Shown: piece after piece, positions 7,576 to 16,751 of the stretch
Position numbering within the stretch: the first letter of the stretch is position 1
Layout: each line of letters begins with the position of its first letter
NCBI GenBank assembly: GCA_002280725.1
Contig: NCEM01000015.1
Location: 1-64,000, forward strand
Reading direction: 5' to 3'
From: Alphaproteobacteria bacterium 32-64-14
GTDB taxonomy: Bacteria > Pseudomonadota > Alphaproteobacteria > Caulobacterales > Hyphomonadaceae
DNA: 64,000 nt
Program-made: the position numbers and the translations under genes
The notes under the pieces: model-generated
Told to the model about the DNA's origin: nothing
Databases searched by the model: none
The model's input: the letters and a program-made list of their open reading frames with translations, nothing else

Positions 7576-10178
7576 GCGGCTTCTCCCAGCCTGACGGCGC
7601 GGGCGATGGCCTCAAGCAGCGCGTGCCGGTCGGACTTGGGAACCGCCTCGGTGTCTGTCCGGCTCGACATGGCGATGACGTTCTGGCCTTCCGAAATCTC
7701 TGCCTGCGGATTGTCGGCGTCGGCCAGCACCACATCGAAGGCGCCGCCGGATTCAAGCCGCGCTCTCGCCTCCTCCGGTGTCTTGGCGATGGTCACATCA
7801 TAGCCGGCGGCCGTGACCACAGGGCCGAGCAGATTGCGGAAGAACGGATGCGACTCGATCAGCAGCACGCGCTTGCGGCCACGCTGTGTCTCGAGCTGGG
7901 CCGTAGCAACTGCCCAGCGCGGGTCCGCCCGGGTGAGGAAGCAGCCAATATCGATGATCTCCGTCGACACGCCCTTGAGAACCGCAGACCCCAGCACGCC
8001 AGGCGATTCATCGCCGATCTGGATGTCCAGCACGTCTTCCACGATGTCGAGGATGCGATCGACCACGAGGCCGATAACGCTTTCGCCCTGACTGAAGACC
8101 AGCACGGGCTGTTTGCCATGCCGCCGGATCTCGCCACCGGCTGAGGCCAGCGGCATGAGGCGGCCGCGATACTGAACGACCAGGCCCCGCGCCGTCGCCT
8201 CGAAGCGCGATGCATCGAGCTCTTCCAGGCGCGTGACGAGTGACAGCGGGCATGCGCGCGGCTGTTCGCCACCGGCTGTAAACAGCAACATGCTCGTGCG
8301 CTCGGCCGCAGCACTGGATGCGCCATGCGTCGCCGAGGCTGCGGCCTGCTCATCGAGCAGACGCTCAACCGATCGATCCACGTTGGCGACAGATTTCGAG
8401 ATGCCGTTGGGATCGAGGATCATGATCACCGCGCCATCGCCCAGAATGGTTGCGCCGGAATACTCCGACATCGAGCCCAGCCGCTTGGACAGCGGCTTCA
8501 CGACGATCTCCTCGGTATCGAAGACCTCATCCACGATCAGGCCGAAGCGGGTCTCGCCGACCTGCATCACGACGATGCTGGATAGCTGCTTCTGGTCGAC
8601 AGGATCGACAATCATGTTCAGCACTTCCGCGAGCGAGACCAGCGGCAGCAGGCGGTCGCGCAGGCGAAGCACGCGGGAGGAATTGATCAGCTCGATCTTG
8701 TGCTCGCAGCGCTGTCCCGTGCGGACCAGCTCCAGCACGGACAGCTGCGGCAGCGCAAAGCGGTGATCCTCGACGCCCACGATCAGCGCCGACACGATCG
8801 CCAGCGTCAGCGGGATCTTGATGATGAAGGTGGCGCCGGCACCCTGACGCGAGCGCAGGTCGATCGTGCCGCCGATCGCTTCTACATTGGTTTTCACGAC
8901 ATCCATGCCGACACCGCGGCCTGAGATGCTGGTGACTTTCTCCGCTGTCGAGAACCCCGGCGCGAAGATGAGGCGGTGAATCTGCGCATCCGTCATCGCC
9001 ATGGCTTCGACGCCGTCAATGACGCCCTTTTCAACGGCTTTCCGGCGGATGCGGTCTGTATTGAGACCGGCGCCATCATCGCCCAGCTCGACGATGATAT
9101 GGCCGCCTTGATGGTAGGCGCGCAGGCGGATCGTGCCCATTTCCGGTTTGCCGGCGGCGGCGCGGTCTGCCGGTTTTTCAACGCCGTGATCGCAGGAATT
9201 GCGGATCATGTGCGTCAGCGGATCCTTGATCAGCTCAAGCACCTGGCGATCAAGCTCAGTGCCCTCGCCCTCCATGACCAGATCAATCTTCTTGGCGAGA
9301 TCCTGGCTGGCGTCGCGGACGATGCGCGGCAACTTCTTCCACGCCGATCCGATAGGCTGCATGCGCGTTTTCATCACGGCATCCTGCAGCTCTGCCGTGA
9401 TGCCCGAGAGGCGCTGCAGCGGTGTCTTGAACTCGCTGTCGCCGGAATTGCGGAGCATTTGCATCAGCTGGTTGCGCGTGAGCACCAGCTCGGACACCAT
9501 AGTCATGAGGCTTTCGAGGACGCCCACATTCACGCGGATCGTGTTGGCGCCGATGCTGCCCTTCTTTTCGTCGTCGTGATCCGGGAGCGCGGCAAGGACT
9601 GGCTTGGCCTCGCGTACGTCTGGTTTTTCCGCGGGGCCTTCAGTAGCCATGAACGCGGCTTCGAGATCAGCGAGCGAGACTTCACCGGGGCGCAGGAAGC
9701 GGCCCTGATCCGCGTCCCATTTACCTTCGCCCTCGGCTTGCGGCTCCGCGACCGGCTCCGCAACAACCACGACCGGAGCGGCGACGGGTGCGAGCGCATC
9801 GCCGCCTTCAGCGGCCAACTCCAGCAGCGCGATCAGGTCGCGATCATCGCCGGCGGGCTCGACCTGCTCGGCCGCCAGATGCGCCAGCAACAGCTTGATG
9901 CGGTCGATCGATACCAGAACGAGCGACACGGCCTGTGGCGTCACGGGCAGCGCGCCATCGCGGAATTTGCCGAGCAGGGTCTCGCCGGCATGGGCCACCG
10001 ATTCGAGGCGCGGCAGGCCGATAAAGCCGCACGTGCCCTTGATGGTGTGGACCAGCCTGAAGATGTTGTTGAGCGTCGCCTTGTTGCTGGGATCGCTCTC
10101 AAAGCGGACCAGCTCCACGTCGACCACATCGAGGCTCTCGGCAGTCTCGGTCAGGAATTCACTCAGCAGATCGTCCAT
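7572..10178 (-). CDS. cheA: Chemotaxis histidine kinase CheA with two CheW-like domains and a C-terminal receiver
   Basis: CheA autophosphorylates under chemoreceptor control and phosphorylates CheY and CheB. The 868-residue protein has, in order: an HPt domain (His44 in LVHTIKGTCGF), an Ala/Glu-rich linker, a dimerisation helix pair (NTIRVNVGVLESLMTMVSEL), an HATPase (MIRNSCDHGVE, GDDGAGL, SGRGVGMDVV), a CheW-like domain, a second CheW-like region (SMLLFTAGG to about LTRADPRW), and a C-terminal receiver-like domain (VLLIESHPFFRNLLG; VVLADAD). The receiver keeps the phospho-site Asp, but its usual acidic pair reads Glu-Ser. The ATG at 10178 (MDDLLSEFLTETAESL) fits the family N-terminus; the frame is open further upstream. 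It is 868 residues against about 650 in E. coli. Confidence 0.94.
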   Translation of the reverse strand: MDDLLSEFLTETAESLDVVDVELVRFESDPSNKATLNNIFRLVHTIKGTCGFIGLPRLESVAHAGETLLGKFRDGALPVTPQAVSLVLVSIDRIKLLLAHLAAEQVEPAGDDRDLIALLELAAEGGDALAPVAAPVVVVAEPVAEPQAEGEGKWDADQGRFLRPGEVSLADLEAAFMATEGPAEKPDVREAKPVLAALPDHDDEKKGSIGANTIRVNVGVLESLMTMVSELVLTRNQLMQMLRNSGDSEFKTPLQRLSGITAELQDAVMKTRMQPIGSAWKKLPRIVRDASQDLAKKIDLVMEGEGTELDRQVLELIKDPLTHMIRNSCDHGVEKPADRAAAGKPEMGTIRLRAYHQGGHIIVELGDDGAGLNTDRIRRKAVEKGVIDGVEAMAMTDAQIHRLIFAPGFSTAEKVTSISGRGVGMDVVKTNVEAIGGTIDLRSRQGAGATFIIKIPLTLAIVSALIVGVEDHRFALPQLSVLELVRTGQRCEHKIELINSSRVLRLRDRLLPLVSLAEVLNMIVDPVDQKQLSSIVVMQVGETRFGLIVDEVFDTEEIVVKPLSKRLGSMSEYSGATILGDGAVIMILDPNGISKSVANVDRSVERLLDEQAAASATHGASSAAAERTSMLLFTAGGEQPRACPLSLVTRLEELDASRFEATARGLVVQYRGRLMPLASAGGEIRRHGKQPVLVFSQGESVIGLVVDRILDIVEDVLDIQIGDESPGVLGSAVLKGVSTEIIDIGCFLTRADPRWAVATAQLETQRGRKRVLLIESHPFFRNLLGPVVTAAGYDVTIAKTPEEARARLESGGAFDVVLADADNPQAEISEGQNVIAMSSRTDTEAVPKSDRHALLEAIARAVRLGEAA

Positions 10179-10281
10179 GGCGCATGTCTCGCGGCACAAA
10201 ATATGTGCTTTAAGCAAATAAATGCGCAACGGATTAAGGAAGTGCTGAAAACCGGCGGGCTGGGCGGGAAGTTGTGTTCGG

Positions 10282-10932
10282 CTAGGTGGCCGGAAGCGCG
10301 CCGATGGCGCTGAGGCCCGCAGCCTGCGGGATCAGACGCGATTCAAGCGAGAAATTGGCTTCCTGCGCAAGAACGCTGGTAAAATAGGGCTGGACCGCAC
10401 CGCCGCCCCAGCCACCGCCCGGCTCCTTGCCGGAGAGAGCGTCGAGCACTTCCTCCTTGAGCTTCGAGAACTGCCCCTTCGCCTCGACATCGAGCACGAG
10501 CTTGTTCCCCTTCTCTGTCGCCGACACCCGGCAGACACCCCGGGCGGCCGGCTCGATCATGATCAGCGTCATGTTCATGAGCAGCCGGATTTGCCGGTTG
10601 GTGATCCGGCGGGTCTCGACCTGCCACTCGAATTCGGTGCGCGAGTAGGTCGCGAACAGCTTCACGAACAGGTCCTTCGCCTCGCCGACGTTGCACAGAC
10701 TGTCGTTGATGGTGAGGATCTGGCTGCCAAGCGCAAAGCGGGTGAAGCGGAGTTTGGCTTCGAGGCTGGCGAGGCCCGTGCGCAGGGCCTTTTCGCCCTC
10801 GGCCTTCATCGCCGGGCCGAGGCTGTCGTCGAACAACAGCTCCATGCTCTGCAGCATGGACGTCAGCGGCGAGGCCACGTCATGGCAGATGCGGGACGCG
10901 ACATAGGACGCAAGCCTGGATGATTCCATCAT
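10282..10932 (-). CDS. chpT: Histidine phosphotransferase ChpT
   Basis: ChpT is the alphaproteobacterial phosphotransferase that moves phosphate from the hybrid kinase CckA to CtrA and CpdR. The 216-residue product starts with the typical helix LASYVASRICHDVASPLTSML; His17 is the predicted phospho-site, followed by SMELLFDD. The C-terminal half resembles a degenerate ATPase fold without the ATP-binding glycine motifs, as expected for ChpT (DUF2328-type). ATG 10932 is preferred, with GAGAG 8 bases upstream. It heads the che operon, about 100 bp upstream of cheA, so it may serve the chemotaxis proteins, the cell-cycle relay, or both. Confidence 0.85.
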   Translation of the reverse strand: MMESSRLASYVASRICHDVASPLTSMLQSMELLFDDSLGPAMKAEGEKALRTGLASLEAKLRFTRFALGSQILTINDSLCNVGEAKDLFVKLFATYSRTEFEWQVETRRITNRQIRLLMNMTLIMIEPAARGVCRVSATEKGNKLVLDVEAKGQFSKLKEEVLDALSGKEPGGGWGGGAVQPYFTSVLAQEANFSLESRLIPQAAGLSAIGALPAT

Positions 10933-11096
10933 TGCAACAGCTCTCCCGCCCGGCCTGGCCCGCAATCCCGGGCCCCAAAATCGAATCGGAAACTAGCTGA
11001 TTTGGACTCGGCCACCCAAGCGGGAATTAGGCCCCATCCGAGTCCTGTTAATTCACGCTCTTTTCGTTGCGCCCCATCGATGCGCCCAAACGGCAA

Positions 11097-11121
11097 CCGC
11101 CCCGGAGGTGATCCGGGGCGG
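11097..11121 (-). terminator. Strong hairpin after the ydbH-ynbE-ydbL operon
   Basis: CCGCCCCGGA (11097-11106) and TCCGGGGCGG (11112-11121) form a perfect 10-bp GC-rich stem with a five-base loop. It lies just beyond the ydbL stop and before the chpT promoter region. On the minus strand it is followed only by TTGCCGTTT, so the T-tract is weak; termination is inferred mainly from position and stem strength. Confidence 0.5.
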
Positions 11122-11150
11122 CGCGATTGATACGTTAACGAGGTTGGCGA

Positions 11151-11507
11151 CTACGGCTTCTTCGACCAGGGGTCTGACGGCCCCGGCTTCAGCATCTCGC
11201 CTGACTCGGCCCGGGCGAAGAGCTTCTCGCCCATTCCGATGCCGACATCAGCCAGCGCAACGCCAGTCTTCTCGCCGATATCCTTGTACTGGGCCATGCG
11301 GCCGCTGTTCACCCGGTCGATGCGGCGCTGCAGGTCGGGCGTGACGCGCGACTGCTCCACGACGCCGATGTAGCCATCGTACTTCTCGCCGATGACGCCC
11401 ATGGCCTTGGCCTGTTCGATCACGGGATCAGCCGCCCATGCGGTCATCAATGTGGTGGCCGCAAAGATGGCGGCGAACCAGGTGGCGATTTTCTTGAACA
11501 TGCTCAT
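11151..11507 (-). CDS. ydbL: YdbL family protein (DUF1318), exported
   Basis: A 118-residue exported protein with a signal peptide (MSMFKKIATWFAAIFAATTL to about TAWA). The mature part matches the DUF1318/YdbL family: KAMGVIGEKYDGYIGVV then NSGRMAQYKDIGEKTGV. In E. coli ydbL sits with ydbH and ynbE and influences that lipid-transport bridge; the same order here supports the same role. The ATG at 11507 has GAGGAG six bases upstream. It begins 22 bp after ynbE. Confidence 0.85.
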   Translation of the reverse strand: MSMFKKIATWFAAIFAATTLMTAWAADPVIEQAKAMGVIGEKYDGYIGVVEQSRVTPDLQRRIDRVNSGRMAQYKDIGEKTGVALADVGIGMGEKLFARAESGEMLKPGPSDPWSKKP

Positions 11508-11529
11508 GACAGGCTCCTCTATTCCTGAC

Positions 11530-11739
11530 TTAGAACAGGTCGGGGTTGGCGGCGATCGCATCTTCAAGATCCTTGTCGATCTTGTAGCGGATCTCCTGGT
11601 CGATCTTCACGTTCAGGTTGATCGTGATCGGCTTGTCGGGCGCAACGATCTGAACGGTAGGCGTGCAAGCAGATGCGCCGATGGCGGCGGCCAGAAATGC
11701 TCCGGAGACCAGAGCTTGTCGCTTCAGTGTTTGCGCCAT
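11530..11739 (-). CDS. ynbE: YnbE family outer-membrane lipoprotein
   Basis: A 69-residue lipoprotein: MAQTLKRQALVSGAFLAAAI, then lipobox GASAC, then TPTVQIVAPDKPITINLNVKI. The last part is highly typical of YnbE. In E. coli YnbE polymerises beta-strands onto the C-terminus of YdbH to complete a bridge from inner to outer membrane. The ATG at 11739 has GGAG six bases upstream; the open frame extends further but without a plausible start. It lies between ydbH and ydbL in the order known from enterobacteria. Confidence 0.88.
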   Translation of the reverse strand: MAQTLKRQALVSGAFLAAAIGASACTPTVQIVAPDKPITINLNVKIDQEIRYKIDKDLEDAIAANPDLF

Positions 11740-11827
11740 TCGAAACTCCGTTCTCTCGCTTCCGGGATCGTTGCGGAACCGGCTTGAGGAAGCCTTGCCC
11801 GTACGGTTGCCCGCGTCAATCTGTAGT

Positions 11828-14800
11828 TCACGGCGCGCCACCCGGCGTCACCACGGTCGTCTGCCCCAACGCATCACGGACATTCGTGCCTTGTGAGAGC
11901 GAATTCACCAGTTTCGCCAATTCGCTGTCGATACTGATGTTCATCTGGAAAGCCTTGCCGTTCAACACGGCGGGATTCCGGCCAAGCATATCAAGTGAAA
12001 GCACCATCTTGCCTGCAAGGTTCCCGTCGAGTCCGATCTTCAACACCTCAAACCTGAAGTCCTTCAAAGCATCCATCACCATGCCCGTCGTGGGCTCGTT
12101 GTCCGCGACAGCATCGGTTGCCGAACCGCCGTACTGGATGACGCCTGGTCCCGATGATGCAAGGACAGCATTGTCGATCTCGGCTGAACCCGCGCTGAAC
12201 GTGACAGGAAACTCTCCGTTCACGATCCCCCGCAGCTTCAGGTCGGGAACCTTGAACTGCTTGACCAGCGTGTCGAGATTCCAGCCAACGGCCTGCGCCT
12301 CGATCTGATTCACGGCGGTACTGGCGAAATTGAAGTCGGTGGGTTTGACTCGGATGAAGCCGTCGACGAATGGCCACTCTGCGCCCTGCAGGCGGATGGC
12401 TTCGAAGCCGATCAGCTGGAAGGTGATCGTCCCTTTCTCGATCGGCATGCCGAGCGTCACCTTGTCGAGGGTGATCTTCTGACCCGGCGCCGACTTGAGC
12501 GTGAGCAGGTCTGCCACCTCGATGCGACCCGACACGCCCTCGAAGACGCCCGCGGACGCCAGCACGAAGCCGACCTTGCGCAAGTCCAGCGTCGCGCTCG
12601 CCTTGAGCACGCCATCCGACCACGACGCCGCACCCGAGACATCGACCCTGCCGGTGACGTCGGCGGGGCCGATCAGCAGGGGCGACAGATGATGAGGCTG
12701 GAAGGCGCGCCGGACGAAAACCAGCGGCGTGCGATCGAACGACAGCGTTCCGCTATTGTCGTTGAGATCGTGACGTCCCGTGATCTGCGCGACCTGCACG
12801 CCGGTTTCGACCATCGCGACACGGCCTGTGAAGTCGACCACGCCAGCGGCAAGCGTTGCGCCGCCGGTGAATCGCGCATCCTCGTAGCGCTTGCCGCCAT
12901 CCTGTAGCGGATCGGCGATGCGCGTTTCAACTTCGCTGAGAGAGCCCGACAGGCGATCGCCCTGCCCCGCAAGATCAAACTTGCCAGTCAGGCCGGCAAG
13001 CACCGTCGCGTTCGACGTAACCGTACCGCCATTGAGCGCGCCGACAATTTTCCAGCCGCTGCGAAGATCGACTTCGCCCTGAATGTCTTCAATCGCGACG
13101 GTGAGTTCCTGCTGTTCGAGCTTCAGATCAACCTCGCTCGGCTCCATGTCGAAGTTGGCGCGGAAGCCGCTGGCTGCGCGCCAGTTGACGCCGATAGCGC
13201 CGATGACCGTGGTTGCGGAAAAGCCTTCTGCCTTCACGGGCACAGTGATCTTCCCGAACGCGCCGCGGCCGATCAGGCCGTCGCGAGAGTTCTGCGCGAG
13301 GACGCCTTGCGGCGTGTAACGGATCGCCGCTGCGCCTAGCGTGGTGTCGCCATAGCGCGCTCCGGACCACTGAATGGTCGCGCCGCCGGGCGCGCGCGCA
13401 ACAAAACTGTCGCCTGTCCATGTCGCATCGACCATCGCCGTTGCGCGAGCGCCCTTCCAGAGGCCGCCGCCGAGCGCTCCGTCGAGCGTCACCACAACTG
13501 CGCCTGCCGCGCTGCCGTCTGCGCCTTCGCTTGCGAACTTCAGCCCCGTGAGGTCGAGCGCGAGGGAATCCGTGCCGACTTTCCAGGGAGACAGCACAAC
13601 TGCGCCTTCAAGCGTCATCGCCTTGCCCGCCCCTTGCGCGCGCGTGATATCCATCCGCAGATTGGGCGCGCCGCCACCGGAAATCTTCAGCTGGCCCGCA
13701 GCGTTCCACGTGCCGCCGTCTGCGGTCGAGTAGCGCGCAATCTCCAGCTGTTCTCCGCGCGGCGTTGCGGACACCAGAAGCCCGCTGGCCGCCTTGATGC
13801 GCACTTCGTCTGTCAGCGCGAACACCATCGCGTCCGCAGCGCTCGCGGACCAGGGCGCCGACACGTCGAAGGCTTGCGCCGCGCGATCGATCGCACTGCG
13901 GGCAGCAATTGCAAACGACGGCAAAGCGGGAGCAAGCGCATCGGCCACCAGACCGTTCACAGCCGCTCTCTGCTGGGAGGTGAGCGTCACGGACAGCGCA
14001 GAGGCCGTACCCTTCGCGACGCCGAACGCGCCGTTTGAAATCGTGACAGCGCCTGCAAGCTGGAGTTTTCCGGCGACTGCCTGAGGCGTGCGGATATCCT
14101 CGGCCTCAAACGAGACTTCGCCGCTGGAGCCGCCGCCCGTCTTGGGCTGCACCAGGACGGACAGGTTCGACGCCATCCACGACGCTTCGCCTGCGCCGCC
14201 GGCGCCCGTGCTTGCCGTCAGTTCGAGCTTGCGGACATTGGCAAGCCACCGCGCAAGATTGAACTCGCCGGCATTGATCGCGGCAGCTTCGATGCTGCCA
14301 TTGGCCTGTGCATCGCGAATCTTCGCATCCTTGGTCGCCACAACGCCGAGCGTTGCCGAGCCTGCACCCTTGAGAACGCCAGCGTCCTGTTCAAGCGTGG
14401 CATCGACCTTCACATCGGCAAGCACAGTCTCGGCGGCTTCAAAGCGCGACAGATCGACCTTGAGCGCAGCCGACAACCGCGCACCGTCGACAACCGCTCT
14501 CAGCTGCGCGCCTGCCAGACTAAGCGTTGCGCCATCGAGACCGAGCGAAGCGGCAGGCGCGCTCGCTTCGATCAGCATCGCGCGCGAGTCCGTTTGCGTG
14601 ATCTTGCCCTTGGCCTCGACCGGGCCGGAGAGCGTTTCGCCGATGATGGTGATGTCGCTGAATGCGAGTTGCGGCATCGGCGCCGGTGGTGCATCGCTCG
14701 GCTTTGTGAAGTTCGTGATCGCCGTGTCGAGATCGCCGAGCAGAGGACGGCGGCCCGTGAGGTCGAGACGCATCACGACACCATCGCCGCGCACCAGCGA

Positions 14801-15112
14801 TGGCCGCGGCGACAACGGACCATCCCAGGCCAGATCGACGACGAGTTCCTTCGCGATGACCGCCGCTGTTTGCGACTCAGGCCCGCGCGCCTCAACATTG
14901 GTTAATGTTATGCCTCCGAAATCGAGGCGCGAGATGCTCAGCTGGCAGGTAAGTTTCTGATTGTTGCACACGCTGCGCGCGATCGCCTCGGCGATCGGCT
15001 GGCGCGCCAACCAGAGAACTGCGACGAGAATGCCTAATGCGGCGAGAAAAAGACCGATTATGCGGCGTTTCGAAGCTGTTTTCACACGAGGAGCAAGTTT
15101 TTCTTCAGTCAT
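11828..15112 (-). CDS. ydbH: YdbH family AsmA-like intermembrane lipid-transport protein
   Basis: A 1094-residue protein with one N-terminal membrane anchor (RRIIGLFLAALGILVAVLWL) and a long periplasmic region of repetitive beta-strand sequence, as in AsmA-like bridge proteins. YdbH, with TamB and YhdP, moves phospholipids between inner and outer membranes in E. coli. The C-terminal part contains the dicarboxylate-transport/YdbH region (HHLSPLLIGPADVTGRVD; GVIQYGGSATDAV). Length is somewhat above the E. coli protein (about 880). I chose the ATG at 15112; a GTG at 15151 is possible. It heads ydbH-ynbE-ydbL. Confidence 0.85.
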   Translation of the reverse strand: MTEEKLAPRVKTASKRRIIGLFLAALGILVAVLWLARQPIAEAIARSVCNNQKLTCQLSISRLDFGGITLTNVEARGPESQTAAVIAKELVVDLAWDGPLSPRPSLVRGDGVVMRLDLTGRRPLLGDLDTAITNFTKPSDAPPAPMPQLAFSDITIIGETLSGPVEAKGKITQTDSRAMLIEASAPAASLGLDGATLSLAGAQLRAVVDGARLSAALKVDLSRFEAAETVLADVKVDATLEQDAGVLKGAGSATLGVVATKDAKIRDAQANGSIEAAAINAGEFNLARWLANVRKLELTASTGAGGAGEASWMASNLSVLVQPKTGGGSSGEVSFEAEDIRTPQAVAGKLQLAGAVTISNGAFGVAKGTASALSVTLTSQQRAAVNGLVADALAPALPSFAIAARSAIDRAAQAFDVSAPWSASAADAMVFALTDEVRIKAASGLLVSATPRGEQLEIARYSTADGGTWNAAGQLKISGGGAPNLRMDITRAQGAGKAMTLEGAVVLSPWKVGTDSLALDLTGLKFASEGADGSAAGAVVVTLDGALGGGLWKGARATAMVDATWTGDSFVARAPGGATIQWSGARYGDTTLGAAAIRYTPQGVLAQNSRDGLIGRGAFGKITVPVKAEGFSATTVIGAIGVNWRAASGFRANFDMEPSEVDLKLEQQELTVAIEDIQGEVDLRSGWKIVGALNGGTVTSNATVLAGLTGKFDLAGQGDRLSGSLSEVETRIADPLQDGGKRYEDARFTGGATLAAGVVDFTGRVAMVETGVQVAQITGRHDLNDNSGTLSFDRTPLVFVRRAFQPHHLSPLLIGPADVTGRVDVSGAASWSDGVLKASATLDLRKVGFVLASAGVFEGVSGRIEVADLLTLKSAPGQKITLDKVTLGMPIEKGTITFQLIGFEAIRLQGAEWPFVDGFIRVKPTDFNFASTAVNQIEAQAVGWNLDTLVKQFKVPDLKLRGIVNGEFPVTFSAGSAEIDNAVLASSGPGVIQYGGSATDAVADNEPTTGMVMDALKDFRFEVLKIGLDGNLAGKMVLSLDMLGRNPAVLNGKAFQMNISIDSELAKLVNSLSQGTNVRDALGQTTVVTPGGAP

Positions 15113-15267
15113 TTCCAGACAAAATGGGCATTCGTCCTTGAACAATAACACACTAGCGTTTTTATTTGCTGTCCCGGGCCGATGAACCCGGCATCTATCC
15201 GCAGCCGCTAAGCGGTTGAACTGAAATTCTGTTCCGGGCGCGGGCGCCCCGAACGCTCGGAGCGCCC

Positions 15268-16671
15268 ATGAAGAACGGTTTGTTTGAGTGGGGGGTTGGC
15301 GCAGCTGCGGCTGTGCTGTTGGGGACTGGTCTTGTCTATGTGGGCGTCAGCGCCCGCCCTGTGCAGGCGACGCCTGCGAGCGACCTGCCCGACCCACGCG
15401 AGATGATCGCGTCCTACACCAGCGCAGGCAACGCCGCCGGAAACAGCGTCAGCGCATTCTCGAGCGAGATGAAGCGCGTCTCCGTTCTGCGCAACGAAAC
15501 GCTTTCGTCGGTGCTCAATCGTATCGGCGCCCAGCGCGAAGAAGCGAACAGCGCGGTCTATGCTGCGAGCCAGCTGCTCGATCTGCGCGGCCTGCGTCCG
15601 GGTGACGATGTCACCGCGTGGGTGGAAACGGGCACGGATGGCGCGACGCGCCTCGTCGGCGTCTCGCTGCGCCCTGAAGCCGACCGTCAGATTCTCGTCT
15701 CGCGCGCCGTCGACGGTTCGTGGTCATCGCACGAGCTGATGGCGAAACTCTCGCCAAGCATCAACTACATCGCGGCCGACGTCGATCAATCAATCTACCA
15801 GACCGCCACGGCGCTCGGCGCCGGCGATCAGCAGGTCGTCGATTTCGCCGACATCTTCGGATACGACATCGACTTCCAGCGCGAGGTTCACACCGGCGAC
15901 CGTTTTGGCATGCTGTATGAAACGTTCGAGGACGAACGCGGCGCGCATGTGAAAACCGGCGTGGTGCTGATGGCCGAGATGGATGGCGCAGCGCTGACCA
16001 AGACATTCTACCGCTTCACGCCGACGGACGATGGCGTGGTCGACTACTTCGACCAGAACGGACAGAGCGCGAAGAAATTCCTGATGAAGACGCCGATCAA
16101 TGGTGCGCGTCTTTCTTCCGGCTTCGGCAGTCGCCGCCATCCGATCCTCGGCTACACCAAGCTGCACAAGGGTACAGACTTCGCCGCGCCGACCGGCACG
16201 CCGATCTACGCGGCTGGCAATGGACGCCTGGCGAGCTATGGCCCGTTCTCGACCTACGGCAACTACGCCAAGATCGAGCACGCCAATGGCTACGTCACCG
16301 CCTACGCGCACATGAGCCGCTATGCCAAAGGCCTCGGCCGCGGCAGCTATGTGAAACAGGGCCAGGTCATCGGCTATGTCGGCACGACGGGCGCCTCGAC
16401 CGGCCCTCACCTGCACTATGAGGTGTATGTGAGCGGCAAGCCGGTGAACGCCATGACGCTGAAGCTGCCGACGGGCCGCAAGCTGGAGGGCGAACAGCTG
16501 GAGGCCTTCCAGGCCGAGCGCGCGCGGATCGAAACCCTGCGTGATGGCCAGCTTCTGCAGCAGCAACTGGCTGTCGCGGCGACCAAGCCCGCTCCGGCAG
16601 GCCCTGGCTACGCCTCGGTCCCGACGGCTGCCCGGGCGCCCGCGGAAACGCGCGAAGGCGAGGACAACTGA
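15268..16671 (+). CDS. M23 family metallopeptidase (murein endopeptidase-like)
   Basis: A 467-residue envelope protein likely to cut peptidoglycan cross-links or to activate amidases. It has an N-terminal signal or anchor segment (VGAAAAVLLGTGLVYVGVSA), a middle region with an OapA/LysM-like fold (LSSVLNRIG; LRPGDDVTAWVE), and a C-terminal LytM/M23 domain (about residues 275-385). Both zinc motifs are present: His and Asp in HKGTDFA, and HxH in GPHLHYEVY, so it should be catalytically active. The ATG is preceded by GGAG five bases upstream. It is divergent from ydbH. Confidence 0.9.
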   Translation: MKNGLFEWGVGAAAAVLLGTGLVYVGVSARPVQATPASDLPDPREMIASYTSAGNAAGNSVSAFSSEMKRVSVLRNETLSSVLNRIGAQREEANSAVYAASQLLDLRGLRPGDDVTAWVETGTDGATRLVGVSLRPEADRQILVSRAVDGSWSSHELMAKLSPSINYIAADVDQSIYQTATALGAGDQQVVDFADIFGYDIDFQREVHTGDRFGMLYETFEDERGAHVKTGVVLMAEMDGAALTKTFYRFTPTDDGVVDYFDQNGQSAKKFLMKTPINGARLSSGFGSRRHPILGYTKLHKGTDFAAPTGTPIYAAGNGRLASYGPFSTYGNYAKIEHANGYVTAYAHMSRYAKGLGRGSYVKQGQVIGYVGTTGASTGPHLHYEVYVSGKPVNAMTLKLPTGRKLEGEQLEAFQAERARIETLRDGQLLQQQLAVAATKPAPAGPGYASVPTAARAPAETREGEDN

Positions 16672-16751
16672 GACACCGGCTGCGGAAAGCTTGTCCGTCG
16701 CCTGCGGTTTGCGCTACCCCTTACGAAGAAATCCTTTGCCTGGGGCGTCCC

